From positions 1-64,000 of the forward strand of contig PYSS01000027.1 of the NCBI GenBank assembly GCA_003049465.1: a stretch of DNA of 64,000 nt, read 5' to 3'. Numbering within the stretch: the stretch's first letter is position 1; each line of letters starts with the position of its first letter. The notes beneath the pieces are model-generated. The model ran no database searches and was not told where the DNA came from. It saw only the letters and a list, made by a program, of their open reading frames with translations. A program made the translations under genes and the position numbers. The stretch is from Magnaporthiopsis rhizophila. Lineage: Eukaryota; Ascomycota; Sordariomycetes; Magnaporthales; Magnaporthaceae. Below are positions 52,224-63,588 of the stretch, piece by piece.

Positions 52224-54343
52224 GTCTGCGTCTTCCCCTCCCTTTAGACTAGTTTTATTACTTTAGCGGCACGATATTTGCCGAGATCTCAATTCCAAAT
52301 ATCCCCTTAGCCAAGGTCCAACGCCTTGTGAAAACAGTAATCCGTACACGTCTATCTTCTCATCGGCCGGCGACTCTGGGCTTGGACATGCCACTTTGGC
52401 AGGTGGTCTGGGCAGGAATGTCCGATGTGTCCTCATTCTTTGCCAACATTGTGATCAGAAAATCCAATCATATATCTTCAAAACGACGACACCTGACGCG
52501 ATGGGCGCAGGGACCAGTAGCTTTGGTGCCCATCAGTTGTACGACGCTCTCAGGCAACGCCCGCTGCCTTCTCAGGCATAGATATGGCGGTCAACTAGTA
52601 AGGGAACGGCCGGAGATTTCGCGGCGTCCAAACTCACGCCGTAGCGAACTGGAAATGTCTTGCTGAGTAACAGACCCAAGATTAATAACTGCTAGGTGGA
52701 AGGAGATGAGGCCTGGGGTAGTTCAGAGTGGAGACAGCGTATTACAAGGTACCCAGAGCAAAATTGTATGTGGAATGGGGAGAAACGGACGAGAAAGTCA
52801 CTAGGAGGAAAGCCAGAAGGTAAAATAGCGGAAAGCACAAGCTCAGACGATGCGTAAAAAAAAGGAAACAAAGGGAAGTCGAAAGAGAAAAGAGAACAAC
52901 AACGGCACGAGATCTAGTCCCAGGACACCGGGCCCCTCTGTCACGGTACGATCGCTTATATAAGAACCTAGCGGGTCGTAGCCCTCGATACGACAAGGTT
53001 CCCTTTTGCTTTGGTGTAACGGGTACTACCTTGGTCTAGTCCCGTGACACCCTCTCTGATCCCTCCAGATTATGCTTGGAGTATTCAAGCCCATTAACCG
53101 GCCCGAGAGATACTCAGTGGACTTTTTGATAATTATTCCGAACGGTAGATCTCCGTTCCGAATGATGTCCAGGAATTTCCTCAAATTCGCGGTCAAGGCG
53201 CCCTGGTGGGTTGGGCCTGGCAATGAAAGGGCTGGCGAAGTTGCTCTGTCTTCCCTTAACAAGGGTGTTGTGCTGGCATCTGGTTCCCCCAGCGAGATGT
53301 TACCGATGTGGTACCTGGCCCGGAGTCCAGCCAGCCACTGTGCTGTTGTGCGCCAGGTTAGACCAAAGTTCCATGGCGTTTTCGAGGAACGACACCGCCC
53401 GCATACCCGCCCGAAGGATTCCACCTACCACACACTTGCTACCGTTCAGCTCCCGGTTGACGTGGCCGTCAAAGACCTCAATAAGTTCCCCTATAACCCG
53501 CAGAGCTCACGATCTGCTTGCTCGCTCCGTCCTCCGCCGTGGACAGAGCTCTGCTCGGTATTGTTATCGATCCATTTGTCGTCGACGATCAAGCAGAGCC
53601 TTTGAAGCCCGCGTAGCTTCGCTAGTCCATTAGCAGTGCTCTACTCTCTATACGTGTTAAAGGTCGCTAGCGGGGTCGCCGCCAGGTGTCCGATGGTTTC
53701 GCAGTATTTGGATCCGTGTGTGGCGGCTTTGCGAGTGTCGGGAACGAGGTTTGATTATGTTCGCATTGCCGATGAACTTCGTGTCAGTCGTGTGGTCGTA
53801 GGGACATGGCTTTGTGCCTGTCGCAGCTCCGTCCTGAGGCTGGCAACTCGGCCGTCTCGAAAAGAGAGAAAAGCACAGACACGAAAAAATTCTTTCGGTT
53901 GCGATCGTGTGGTAAAAGTCCCAAGGCAGAACACGTGGGGCCAATTTGCGAAAACGCGCTGCCACCAAGAGTAACGGCAGGGTCAGTTAAGGCCGAGTTC
54001 CTTTGGAAAAGCTACGGTAACACCCAACGAGCACAGGGCGACCAAAGAGATCGAAATCATCTCGGGTTTCAGCTCGCAACGTCTGCTTCTGGAAATGAGG
54101 CAGAATTCTTGACACGGACACGGCAAGCAGAGCTAAGGGAGCATAAGAAGAGAGAAAATGAGAGAAAACTAGGCCTAGTTTTTACTTAAATGAGTGACTT
54201 GAAATGAAAATACATTTCTGTTTGTGCTTGCAGGCAGCGCAACACGGCTTCTGGGCGGTTGTGACAACCACCATTACCATCCATGCCCCCACACTTTCGG
54301 GTTACTCCGCAGCATGAGTGCTCCTCTTGTTGCCTTGCTCCTT
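52224..54343. other. Intergenic region
   Basis: About 2.1 kb without a recognisable gene. It contains the 111-bp LTR-like element at 52939-53049. Frames on both strands around 53026-53605 (132 and 177 codons) overlap, have no domain and are probably chance. Confidence 0.4.
52939..53049 (+). mobile_element. 111-bp LTR-like element with perfect target duplication
   Basis: Starts TGTCACGG and ends CCGTGACA, a perfect 8-bp terminal inverted repeat, and is flanked by CCCTC on both sides (52934-52938 and 53050-53054). A TATATAAG box occurs inside, near 52978. The TG...CA ends, 5-bp duplication and internal TATA box fit a short solo LTR; the termini match those of the insertion at 36498-36669, though the interiors differ. 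No coding capacity. Confidence 0.75.
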
Positions 54344-54911
54344 TTACTTGCGGCCAGGGCAGCGGACCTCGAAAGCCCGGATGGGCTCGGCCTGGGAGAA
54401 GCCCCAGCAGCCGCTGTGGGTGACCTGGACGCCACCGCTGCAGCCGCGACCGGAGAAGTACTTGGCTGTTGAAGGTGGAAAGGAAAACACAGCGTCAGCT
54501 TTATGGTCACCGTCAGGTTGGGCTCGGGGGTTACACAAAGGACTTACTGGAGCAGCCGCCAAAGTTGTCGACGCGGAGCGAGTGCCAGTCGGTGCCGTCG
54601 TTGAGCACACACCAGTTGCCATCACCGGTGGTCCAGCCGAGCCAGTTGCCCTGGCACGAGGTGGCGAAGTAGGTGGTCATGTGCCACGAGTTGCGGGCGG
54701 CAAGCGTGTTGGGCGAGGTGTCGTTGCTGACGAGGGGGACCGAGGGGCCGGCGGTGCCGTCCAGGAGCTTGCTCAGGAGGACGGTAGGGAGGGGCGCCTG
54801 AACGACGTCGTCGACGACGGCCGAGGGCTCATCGCGGACAACCAGGGAGGGAGCGGCCAGGGAGGTCCCGGCAAAGCCGAGGGCGGCGACGACGGCGGTG
54901 AGGAAGTGCAT
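54344..54911 (-). CDS. Small secreted cysteine-rich protein
   Basis: Two exons (54911-54548, 54465-54344; 82-bp intron GTAAGT...TTCAACAG) give 161 residues. Residues 1-19 form a signal peptide (MHFLTAVVAALGFAGTSLA). A hydrophobic-acidic propeptide-like stretch follows, then a compact domain from about residue 73 with six cysteines in SCQGNWLGW, NWCVL, GGCS, RGCSGG, SGCWGF and VRCPG, enough for three disulfides. Unspliced reading would lose the last three cysteines. The domain is Trp/Gly/Ser-rich and could be a small beta fold. I do not recognise a named family. Size, secretion and cysteine content are those of candidate effectors or antimicrobial proteins, but no host or target is indicated. 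Confidence 0.85.
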
Positions 54912-54944
54912 GTTTGATGCTTGGAGTGAGTGGATGGTTGAAAA

Positions 54945-54968
54945 TGTGTGTGTGTGTGTGTGTGTGTG
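54945..54968. repeat. (TG)12 microsatellite
   Basis: Twelve TG units starting 34 bp upstream of the ATG of the cysteine-rich secreted protein, so (CA)n in its 5' leader or core promoter; length variation could affect expression. Confidence 0.9.
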
Positions 54969-57900
54969 AGGATGGAAGGAGTCGAGGCAGTTGAGTGATG
55001 CTGGCGCTGCTGGCTGCTGATCTCCGAGATATCTGGCTGGGAATCGGGGTGCTGATCAGGGCTTTATATACTCGTCGTGATCTCCTATGTCTGCGTCCTT
55101 GAGGCTTGAGCCGCGCGACTGCCTGTTGTGATCTGGCACGCCGGGCTAGTTGGAACTTCCTCTTTGGACATGAGCTCCCGTCTACGGCCAACAAACAAAC
55201 TCTTGGCGATAGTCTCTAGACCCCACTGTAGGTAAGCACATTTCGGGTACCCTCCACTTCTAGACTGTCCATTTTTTGCCCAGATGGAGCCTCGCTTCTG
55301 ACAATCTCACCAGAAATCTTCTTTTGGGCATGTTCCTCAATCCTTGTTTCGGTCCTTCCTCTGGCACTTGCCTAAACCTTGAGGTACCTTACGGGGAGTG
55401 ATGTATACATGAGCATGCGGCAGCCATTTCTGAGTTTCGGCTGGCATAACCTAGTGCTAGAAGCATGAACCGTGAGTACTTGTGGAAATTCTCGTGTCAC
55501 CTCCCAAAGCTGTTTCAATGAGGCTGCTGATGATAATTTTGGTTCTTGAAGGATCCTCGAATCACAGCCGTTTGTTGGGCACGTTTGCCTCCACCTGCCT
55601 TTTGTGGACTGACTGCTCATCTAGCAAGGTCTCATTGCAGACCCCAACTGCATGTCAGCTCCTCGAGTCGTTGATGCCTGGTCCCCGCCGCTTGCGTTTG
55701 TACAACTCCAGGCTGACCACCCGCGGTCTAGGCGAAGGATCCGCTGCCGAACATAAGCATCTGCCGCCGGCCTCGCCAAGCCCGCTCCTCTCTGAGCCGC
55801 AAGCAGGGCCTCCAGCCGCGCCATTACTCATCCCCGCATGCCTACACGACGTGGGGCTCTGTCCTTCACGTGAGTGGTGGACAATATGAAAGCTCGTAAG
55901 TTTTCACGACCGTGATTGGCCGTGCATATGCATGCGTTTTTTCTCACTTCTCGTCCTCTCCGTCATCTTTGTTTTTCCGCCCGCTCTTGGGAGCTTCCGG
56001 CTTCGTCATGCCACCGCAGATCTTGTACGGTTGTCGCTTCATTCACCGACGTTCTGCGTTGCCAAGACGGAACGAAGTAACATGGGAGTGACACGAACAG
56101 TGGCACAGCAGCAAATATTGAAGTTCAGGGACGCAGACTGGCTGGCTCGCCAGGGCCAGAGTCAATAGAGATCGGGATGTGCATATGGCCTGCAGTCACC
56201 TCGCCTGTTGCCCTGGTGGTTCATCTGACCCGTTGGGCTCAAAGCCGAGTACCGGCTCATCTGGCACCTTTTAGCGCCACCGTTGCACCACACCAGCCTT
56301 TTGGCTTCGGCATTACACAAAGTTCACTAAAGGCCGGCGGTAAAGCATCTCCGTACCTCGGCTGGCTTTGTCTCTTTCGTTTCCTATTAGTTATTAGGCC
56401 GTACCCTGTGGCGACCTTGAGATTTTCTCCTGGTCCTTCTATCCCCTGCTATCAGCGCTGACCTTGCCCCACTGATTAGCCTGTTTACCACCTGCGCACA
56501 GCTGCTTGAACCCCGTAATTAAGGCACCTTGCTGGCCGCCTTACCGCCTACCACACCTTGCCCTACACAGGGCCCAGTCTGTGCAACGGACACCAGACTG
56601 TGTGCCTGGATTGGTTCTTCGTACGAAGCAAGCTACAGGTCGTGATGCGGGTCTGGAGAAGGATTTCCGTAGCCGAGGACGCGTCTAGGCTGCCGGCTAC
56701 GAGCGGCGCAATCGCAAGTCCACATCAGACTCCCGCCGCCCGCCGACAATTTCCACAACCCCAGAAGGCAGACCCCGCGTTGTGCCCTTGAGCACTCGTA
56801 TGCTCTCTCTATCCGCGGTCAGCTCTTTCTCACAGCGGGGTAGGTAGCAGGGGCCAGCGGCTGCGCCGCTCACTCCGCTCTCAGCGAACGGCTTCCCGAC
56901 AAAGGATTGGCCCGGATACATATGCAAGGTTCTTGTCTCCTTTCCTAGCTTCAAAATAGTCCCTGTGCCGCTCCCACTCGGCGACTTTACCGGTCACATG
57001 CTCCACAAGGGTTCGGCCGAACTTTATACACAATTACCTACCTAGAGCCTCAACTAAATTACGGGGCAGTTCGCTGCGCCGCGCACTAGATCACACCTTC
57101 CCTTGACCGCAACGTAAGTCCCTTGCGCGCACTGCCCAGGCTCGTATGGGTCTTTGAGTTGTCCGTGCCGTGAGGCCGCCTGGATATGCCCTCAGCCGGG
57201 GCAATTCTCGGCCGCGTCGGCGACTTGCATCCACGGGCAGCGTGTCCTCAGACCACTGATCAAAGTGGAATGGACGGTGGATGCGAATTGGTGGATGTCA
57301 ATGTTTGTGTGGTCATATCAACCACTATCCGCGGCTGCTGCAGCGTCGCCCCCGCTCGAACTGCTGACGCCGAGTGCCCCATGAGCACATGGAAGGATTT
57401 AGGCATATTGCCTGCTCCGCAGTGTTGTTGGTAAGGCTCCATCCTTCCGCGGAAGTTGTTGTTCTAGGCCACCAGGCCATCCCGTTTTTCGGGGAGGGCC
57501 GGATGGTTGAAGCTTTTGACTTTGAAGGATCGTCACCCAAGTAACTATGTAAGGCGGCTTTATCTCCTTCCGGTACCTGCTATTGCTAGTCACAAAGAAA
57601 ACGCTGGTTGGGGTGCAAAGTGCCGCAAAGGAATAGGCGCACATGGGGGATGGACGGTATCGGGACCTCGATTCGGGTTAATTAGAGACCCGAGGTCGGC
57701 CGAGGCCGACGAGTGCTCAATATCCCTGCAAATGTACCTTTATACGTCAAGCCAGAGGATCTACTACTCTCATCCTCTCCTACCCTGCAATGCAAAGGGT
57801 CCCCAAAGGTTGAAATCCAAAGTTCCCCTGCTCATTTGATGTAGATGTATTGGGTATAAATCTGGAATTTGCAGCTGAAAATGATCGAAGAAAATGAGAA

Positions 57901-58715
57901 AATCCGAGGAAAAAGAAAGGCCTTTGAAAATAACTTCATCTCACGCCATATTATGTAATTAATGGCTTACGTCCTCGTCAAACAGCCCATTTCGCATTAC
58001 GTACCTACTACCCGATCCTCACACTGGGAACCAAGGTTTGGGAGAATGTTGGCACGAGGAGGAAAGACAAATCCAAGTTTGCTCCATGATGGAGAGGCCC
58101 ACTCACAGTCATCTTCTACACAGGGGAAGATCCGCCTGCTCGGTGAAACCCAGAAAGGGAGAACCGCAACTGAGGCACATGTATGACTTCGAGGTTGGGT
58201 TCCTCACAATCGTGAGAAAACCTCAGGACCGTCTTCCGTCGGAGAGGAGGACCTATGGTCCCAGGTTTCGTTTCCTGGGGTAAGGGCCTGTCCCAATCTG
58301 GATTCGTCCACCACTTTGCGGCCATCTTTTTAAAGGATAGGCTTTGGGGGAGGGTGTGATGGGCCGGGCCGCGTGGGTCTAGATCATTTTCGTTACATTC
58401 TTTGACAAAGGGACAGTGGCTTGTGGTGCTGTCCTTTATGGTTATGGAGTATATGCGCCGTTTCGGCGATGATTCGTTGAAGTTTAGCGCCAACCATGGT
58501 GGCACTGGGGGCTTAATGTTGTGAAATGTGATAAACTTCCCAAATTCCATATGCGAAAATATTTTATTACCATACGGCCGATAAAATGGCTATTAAGCCT
58601 GGCAAGATAAACAGAATGTATTGCGAAAAGTTATGGGCTTTTAGTCCTCTATCTACCCTCCAATGCCCCAGTGCCCATAAAAAAAAAGAAAAGAAAAACC
58701 TCCCAGCCGGAACGT
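54969..58715. other. 3.7-kb gene-poor region
   Basis: No gene is recognised. All frames are under 145 codons and lack domains. Parts of the 56-57.5 kb segment have a mixed composition with short motifs such as TACCTACCTAGAG. The stretch 57840-57960 and the area after 58560 are AT-rich. Confidence 0.4.
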
Positions 58716-59327
58716 CTACTCCCTCGCAACCTCAAAATCGGCCTCGCCCAGGGCCTCGATGATCTCAGGCCCAAACCCGACGTTGGGCCTGTAGCCTAGG
58801 CCGCTCCCGTGCACGCGCTGGATCCGGTCGTCCACTTCCCATGGTATCGCGGATCGGGCTCTCCGCAAGCCGCGCATTATGGACCGTCATCCCGAAGATG
58901 AGTTCCTGCCGGAAGCGGCCCATGCCGCCTGACGCGTCCGCCGAGGGGAACCCAGGCACCATTCCCAGCGTGCTGCCGATAAACTCGTACCTTTTGTGGA
59001 GGTAGCGTAGGCAAGGGCAAAGGCAAGTTAGCTGATGAACTGGGCTTTCGCGAGAGAGCGAATCTAGCAACGCATGGGGGAGAGAGGGTCGCAATATGCG
59101 TACATGAAGTACACCTGGTTCTTTTCTCGCGTCTCCGCCACAGGTGTCATGTAGGGCTGGTCCAGGTTGGCCCGCATGCCCTCATGTGCGGCTAGGAGGG
59201 AGAAAACGCGTTTGAGGCCGTCGAGGACCTTGTGGTAATGGGGGCGCAGGCCCTTGGGCCACTGCTGGGCGAGCAGGTACTGGGTCAGCTCCCTGCGGGT
59301 GGTGGTGTTGGGGTCGGGCGGTGACAT
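58716..59327 (-). CDS. Unknown protein, probably frameshifted
   Basis: Exon 1 (59327-59104, from ATG, 74 codons plus two bases) starts MSPPDPNTTTRRELTQYLL and joins across a 113-bp intron (GTACGC...CACAAAAG) to exon 2 at 58990. The joined frame reads YEFIGSTLGMVPGFPSAD, then ELIFGMTVHNARLAESP, and then degenerates to a stop at 58765. The other frame from about 58852 is clearly coding (IPWEVDDRIQRVHGSG, GYRPNVGFGPEIIEALGEAD) and stops at 58716-58718. A small indel near 58850-58870 (around GATCCGCGATACCATGG, possibly loss of an ATACC repeat) would connect them into about 180 residues. No domain is recognised. Either the gene is broken or the assembly has an error at this point. Confidence 0.6.
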
Positions 59328-60371
59328 TGTGGTGGCTGCCCGGGCGGGAGATGGTGGTTGGACTACGACTCTATCGTTGCGTTCTGGATTCTGGTGGCTG
59401 AGGCAAAATGGCGATGCGTCTGTCGTTGCGCTCTCGATGGTAATGGGTGTAGATATAGAGTGAAGCGTGGGATCGTCTGTTCTTCAGGTTCTGGAAAGGA
59501 AAACGGGCAGATAGGTGCGAGCTTTAATGGTGACGACGGGTGCTGGTGAGGTAACGGTGAACGTGCCAAATGATGACTGATTCTTTTTATCCAGAAGCAC
59601 ATAGTGAACAAGAAACAGGAACATCAAACATATCCCCATCTTCACCCTAGGTAGTGGGGGCCTTTTTCCCACAGCAGCAGTTCCTGCCGAAACGGAAACT
59701 CGCGCCTGCCGATTTCGTCTATGGGACATGCGTGCGTAAGGCCTCGATTTTTTTTTTTTTTTTTTTTTTTCTTGTTATTATGTCGCCACCCAAGGCCGGG
59801 TATTGGACGTGACACACCGCATCCGACACCGGCCGCAGGTTTCCCGATGCAATGCTAAACTAAACACTCGTGCCGTTTTACCATGAAAATCTCACGATAC
59901 CGATGGGAAGCTAACCGTAGACGCGCGGCAAGCCGGGAGCGCTACTGGCCGACATAGGCGACGACAAGACCTGACCAAGGACGCATGCTGGGCTGCTTTG
60001 CATGGCGAAACATGACGTATGTCAGCCATCAATCGCTCCATGTGATGCTACCATAGTAGGACGGACGAAGGCGGATTCCCCGCAGATTTCCGCTTGTCGA
60101 TCCTTCTATTGGAGCACACCCATGTGCTGACAGCTTGGCTGGATGAGTAAATACGGGTGCGGTGGCACGAGGCACCTCTATTCTACCTCCACATCCCCGC
60201 CCTCACATCCGGGAATCTGTGATCTGACCTGTTCTTTTTCTACTCGGGATACTCCTGCCAGAATCTCTCTCCGACTTGCTCACCTCTCGCCCAAAGTCCG
60301 CCGATCATATTTGCCTCGCAGGCCTAAGCGCGAGATTTCCCCGCCAATTTCTCCCAGCTCCTCGATCCGAC
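59328..60371. other. Divergent promoter region
   Basis: About 1 kb between the gene ending at 58716 (starts 59327, minus) and the SnoaL-like gene (plus). No gene recognised. It holds a 23-base T run (59748-59770), and the last 150 bp before 60372 are pyrimidine-rich. Confidence 0.4.
59748..59770. repeat. Poly-T run (23 T)
   Basis: Uninterrupted T homopolymer in an intergenic region. Confidence 0.9.
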
Positions 60372-60872
60372 ATGTCAATCCCACCCCACGACGTCGTCCA
60401 GAGGGTCACGAACAGAAAGGCCCAGTACGCCCGGTTCGCCGACACCAAGCAGTGGGACAGGTTCGCCGAGGTCGGCCTCCCGGACGCCAGGTACAGCTAC
60501 CAGGACAGCTCGGGCAACGTGGTGGCCCTACGGGGCAAGCCCGCCGCCTTCGACAACCCCAAGTCGTGTGCGGCGTATTTTAAGGCTTTCTTCCGGAACC
60601 AACAGACCCTCCACAACATCAGCCTGGCCGAGATCACGCAGACGGGACCCGACGAGGTCGAGGTTATATGGGCGTTCGAGGACCAGCTGATTCGCAATTA
60701 CACGTTCTGGACGTGCCGCCTGCGCGGTGGAGGCCACTACTACGAGATCTGGCGCAAAAAGGGAGACGACTGGTTCATTGCCGAGTTACGGATGCAGAGG
60801 ACGTACCAGATGATGACGTTTGGGTATTTTGTATTGTTGGTGCTGGGCAGTCTGGGTCTCCCGGTCTTCTGA
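60372..60872 (+). CDS. SnoaL/NTF2-like domain protein
   Basis: Single-exon gene, 166 residues from the ATG at 60372 (MSIPPHDVVQRVTNRKAQYA); upstream codons in the frame lack an ATG. Residues about 8-135 fit the SnoaL-like NTF2 fold: an N-terminal helix (YARFADTKQWDRFAEV), a predicted strand region with DARYSYQDSSG, helix AAYFKAFF, and strands IWAFEDQLI and GGGHYYEIWRKKGDDWFIAELRMQR. The last 20 residues (MMTFGYFVLLVLGSLGLPVF) form a hydrophobic tail that could be a membrane anchor. Members of this fold act as cyclases, dehydratases or isomerases on polyketides, steroids or sugars, or as plain binding domains; the catalytic residues are not decidable here. It lies 233 bp upstream of the tandem membrane-protein gene. 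Confidence 0.8.
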   Translation: MSIPPHDVVQRVTNRKAQYARFADTKQWDRFAEVGLPDARYSYQDSSGNVVALRGKPAAFDNPKSCAAYFKAFFRNQQTLHNISLAEITQTGPDEVEVIWAFEDQLIRNYTFWTCRLRGGGHYYEIWRKKGDDWFIAELRMQRTYQMMTFGYFVLLVLGSLGLPVF

Positions 60873-61104
60873 GCGGCGGACTTGTGGCCTGGCGGCCTGG
60901 GACTCAACGCACCAAATCCAAGTTTGCCTAGCTGTCCGCCTTGGGCTGCGCACTGCACTAGGAGTGGCGGGGTATCAACCAATCGCAGCCTGCTTTGTTC
61001 GGCTCGGCTCCGACTTCATTCCTGACCTGTTTGCTTTGTCCGAGTCTGCTCTAACCAGTGCCCTCTTCTTTTGTGACAAGTCGCCGGTTCAAAAGATCGT
61101 ATCG

Positions 61105-62832
61105 ATGCCTGTTCTATCTGTTCTCAGCACCAACGCGACCTTGGACGGTACCGGCCAGCTGCCAGCAAATGGCAGCACGCCAACGGCGGACATATCACCC
61201 GATGGTCACGGCAGCACCGTATCGCGCGCCGAGGTCTTTGGCATATTCCTCACACTCTCCCTGTGCCTGCTAAGCCAGCCCACCGGCAGCCTGGTCTACC
61301 GTCGAAGCATCCTCCCCTGGCGCCTGAACCCGCTCGCAAGCCTGGCCGAGGCCGTCCTCATTCTGACTTGCGTTGCTACCGTCATCGTTCCTATTATTAT
61401 TGGGCTCGCCGTCAATTGCACCCTTCGTCTGGAAAGCCCACGTGTCACGCCGCGGGAACAGCTTGGAGACTTGTCCACCTTCTGGGGAAGATGGCGCGGT
61501 CGCGTGAAGCTGGCTACGGCGGCGCGACTGCGCTTGCGCGTCGAGACGCATGCGCTGGCGGCTGCGCTTTTGCTCATTCGAGGGTGCAATAACCAAAAGA
61601 CCCACCAGCGCGCCTGCAGTGCCACGGACATCGTCGCAGAGCTGGGGGCGAGCGGGCTTTTCCTAGGCGAGAATTTCGGCGTGGGTGCTAGTGAGGAAAC
61701 GGTCGGCCTGATGCCAGTCGATGCCGGAGATGGGGAGGCACCACGACTGGGCGAGGAGGAGACGGCAGCACCCGCAGAACGTGAGAACTCACAGGCCCAG
61801 AGCGCCCAAGCCGATGCGAGCCGGCGCCAAGAACAAGAGGCAGCAGGCGACACGTCTACACCTTTGTTCGACACGAGACCGAGCAGGGTTGCTGGAAACC
61901 GCTTAACCGCCGACCGGGCAGCCATCCTACGTCGTGTGTACGGCTCCAACGTCTTCGCCCACCGCGAGTTCCCCGTCCAGATGGTCACGCTGCTCTCCGT
62001 TACCAGCGTCGCCGTCAAGCTCTGCGTCACCTCATTGCCTGAGCCCCTTGTCGCCAGCGGCATCTTTATGCTCCTCGGCTGGATGGCGGTTCAACTTCTG
62101 CTGCTCGTGTTTCACTCGCAGGACCTTCGGGACACGGGGCTCCAGGCCCTGTCGACAGCGGTGCAGGACTTCGCGCCGCTTTTCGACCAGATTCCATCCG
62201 ATTTTCGCCCGTGGATGATCTGTCCCTACCTGGCGACCTGTCTCGCTGTTGCGATACCGCTAAGTTCCCTGGTCTTGTCCGGTTCGGTCCCAGCGCGGCC
62301 CGACGCCCCGCGTCCTACAATCCTCCTCACCATCGCCGAATGGGTGATAAGGCTCTTTGGCGTAGGCTCCCTAGTCGTAATCGCATGGGCGCATGGACTG
62401 GGGCTGATGGAGCGGCGGCCGCTTCAGCGAGCGCCTGGAGTACAGCACGGGACACGGAGCGATGGACAAGGCGACGGCCGGGAAGGGCAGGAATCCAGGT
62501 CGCTGCTTCGAAGGAGCCTCGGGCCCGCGGTTTTCACTGTTCTGGCCGGATTGGCTCTGTGGGTCGTTAGCGTTTGGGATCGCAACCCCGACTACATCCT
62601 GCCCCTCATTTGTTGGATTCTCATCACTTACTGTTCTACCATGGTGGCACTTATTTGGACCCCCACACTTATTTCGATCGGGACACCCTTCCTCCCTCTA
62701 CCAGGTAGTGATGGAGGCACCATTGCGCAACGCGTTCTGGTTTTTATAGCCGCCTACACCTTTGCTCTCTGGATGTGTGGATATGACGAGACAGTAACGA
62801 GCCAATCGGACTGGGTAAAGTGGCTAGGCTGA
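61105..62832 (+). CDS. Polytopic membrane protein, unknown function
   Basis: Single-exon gene, 575 residues from the ATG at 61105 (MPVLSVLSTN). The frame is open upstream, but that part overlaps the SnoaL-like gene's 3' end and is not supported. About eight hydrophobic segments are visible: AEVFGIFLTLSLCLLS, LILTCVATVIVPIIIGLAV, a double segment MVTLLSVTSVAVKL...GIFMLLGWMAVQLLLLVF, YLATCLAVAIPLSSLVL, IRLFGVGSLVVIAWAHGLGL, PAVFTVLAGLALWVVSV, LPLICWILITYCSTMVALI and VLVFIAAYTFALWMCGYD. A long hydrophilic Glu/Gln/Ala-rich loop (about 195-270) divides the protein. N-terminal N-x-S/T sequons suggest a lumenal or extracellular N-terminus. No transporter or enzyme signature is recognised; it is probably a fungus-specific membrane protein. 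Confidence 0.75.
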   Translation: MPVLSVLSTNATLDGTGQLPANGSTPTADISPDGHGSTVSRAEVFGIFLTLSLCLLSQPTGSLVYRRSILPWRLNPLASLAEAVLILTCVATVIVPIIIGLAVNCTLRLESPRVTPREQLGDLSTFWGRWRGRVKLATAARLRLRVETHALAAALLLIRGCNNQKTHQRACSATDIVAELGASGLFLGENFGVGASEETVGLMPVDAGDGEAPRLGEEETAAPAERENSQAQSAQADASRRQEQEAAGDTSTPLFDTRPSRVAGNRLTADRAAILRRVYGSNVFAHREFPVQMVTLLSVTSVAVKLCVTSLPEPLVASGIFMLLGWMAVQLLLLVFHSQDLRDTGLQALSTAVQDFAPLFDQIPSDFRPWMICPYLATCLAVAIPLSSLVLSGSVPARPDAPRPTILLTIAEWVIRLFGVGSLVVIAWAHGLGLMERRPLQRAPGVQHGTRSDGQGDGREGQESRSLLRRSLGPAVFTVLAGLALWVVSVWDRNPDYILPLICWILITYCSTMVALIWTPTLISIGTPFLPLPGSDGGTIAQRVLVFIAAYTFALWMCGYDETVTSQSDWVKWLG

Positions 62833-63588
62833 AGGTGGCGCGGTGGTGGCAGCAGTTAGCTACTCTCTAAAATATTACCAGAAGGCCGCGCTACGACAGC
62901 CGTGAAGGTGAAAGCCTTCTGTTGCGGCCAGACTGGAAGCGGGGTTCAAGACCATGCGTCCAGCTGTAAAACGCGTATGACAGGGAATTCTACATGTGCA
63001 GAAGTCTGGTTCTCAAGCAGGTCTTAAGTCTACCTAAGATAATACTAGCGCTAAGTTGGGTATAGAGACAAAGGAGAGGCCTAGGTAAAGGAGCGACAGG
63101 TAGGAGAAAGAGAGTAAACAGGAAAGACAAAGGAGATCTGGTTAAAAGGAGTGACTATGAGATGGAAGGAGAGAGTTTAAAGGAAAAGATAGATAGGAAA
63201 GGACAGTAGGACCCTCGCCTAAAACAAGTACATGGGGGCTAATATGGGGAAGCAATGAAAGGTACAGTGAGGATGCGAGAGGGAGATCCAAGAGAAAAAG
63301 GCAATAAAATAAGCGAAGAAACATAATAACAAGCAGAGAAAGAGAGAGAGAGAGCAGTCTGTGACCCTAAAGGCCTTCGTCGGTATAAAAGCTGTAGGAG
63401 TAGTGTGGCGCTTGGAGCTCCCCCTCAGTTGATCTGCAGTGGTGCCTGACGGCCCGTCAGACACGGAGTGTTTTTTAAAGCTCGAGGAAACCGAGGGGCC
63501 TTGGGCGAGTCGAGCTCAGAACTGACGTCCTGCTCCATGCTGACTTGAAGGAGGTAGAAGATGGCTCGCGAAAGCGGGACGGCGGGAA
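62833..63588. other. Intergenic, purine-rich 3' flank
   Basis: About 750 bp without a gene. 63060-63360 is a strongly A/G-rich tract on the plus strand ending in a GA microsatellite (about 63334-63355). A TATAAAAG motif near 63381 is present, but no downstream plus-strand gene is evident. Confidence 0.4.

Noticed and set aside
53026..53605. Overlapping 132- and 177-codon frames on opposite strands
   Set aside because: Neither has a domain or splice-supported extension, and the region includes the edge of an LTR-like element.
60820..61104. 95-residue upstream extension of the membrane-protein gene
   Set aside because: It overlaps the end of the SnoaL-like gene and has no methionine before 61105 that is supported.
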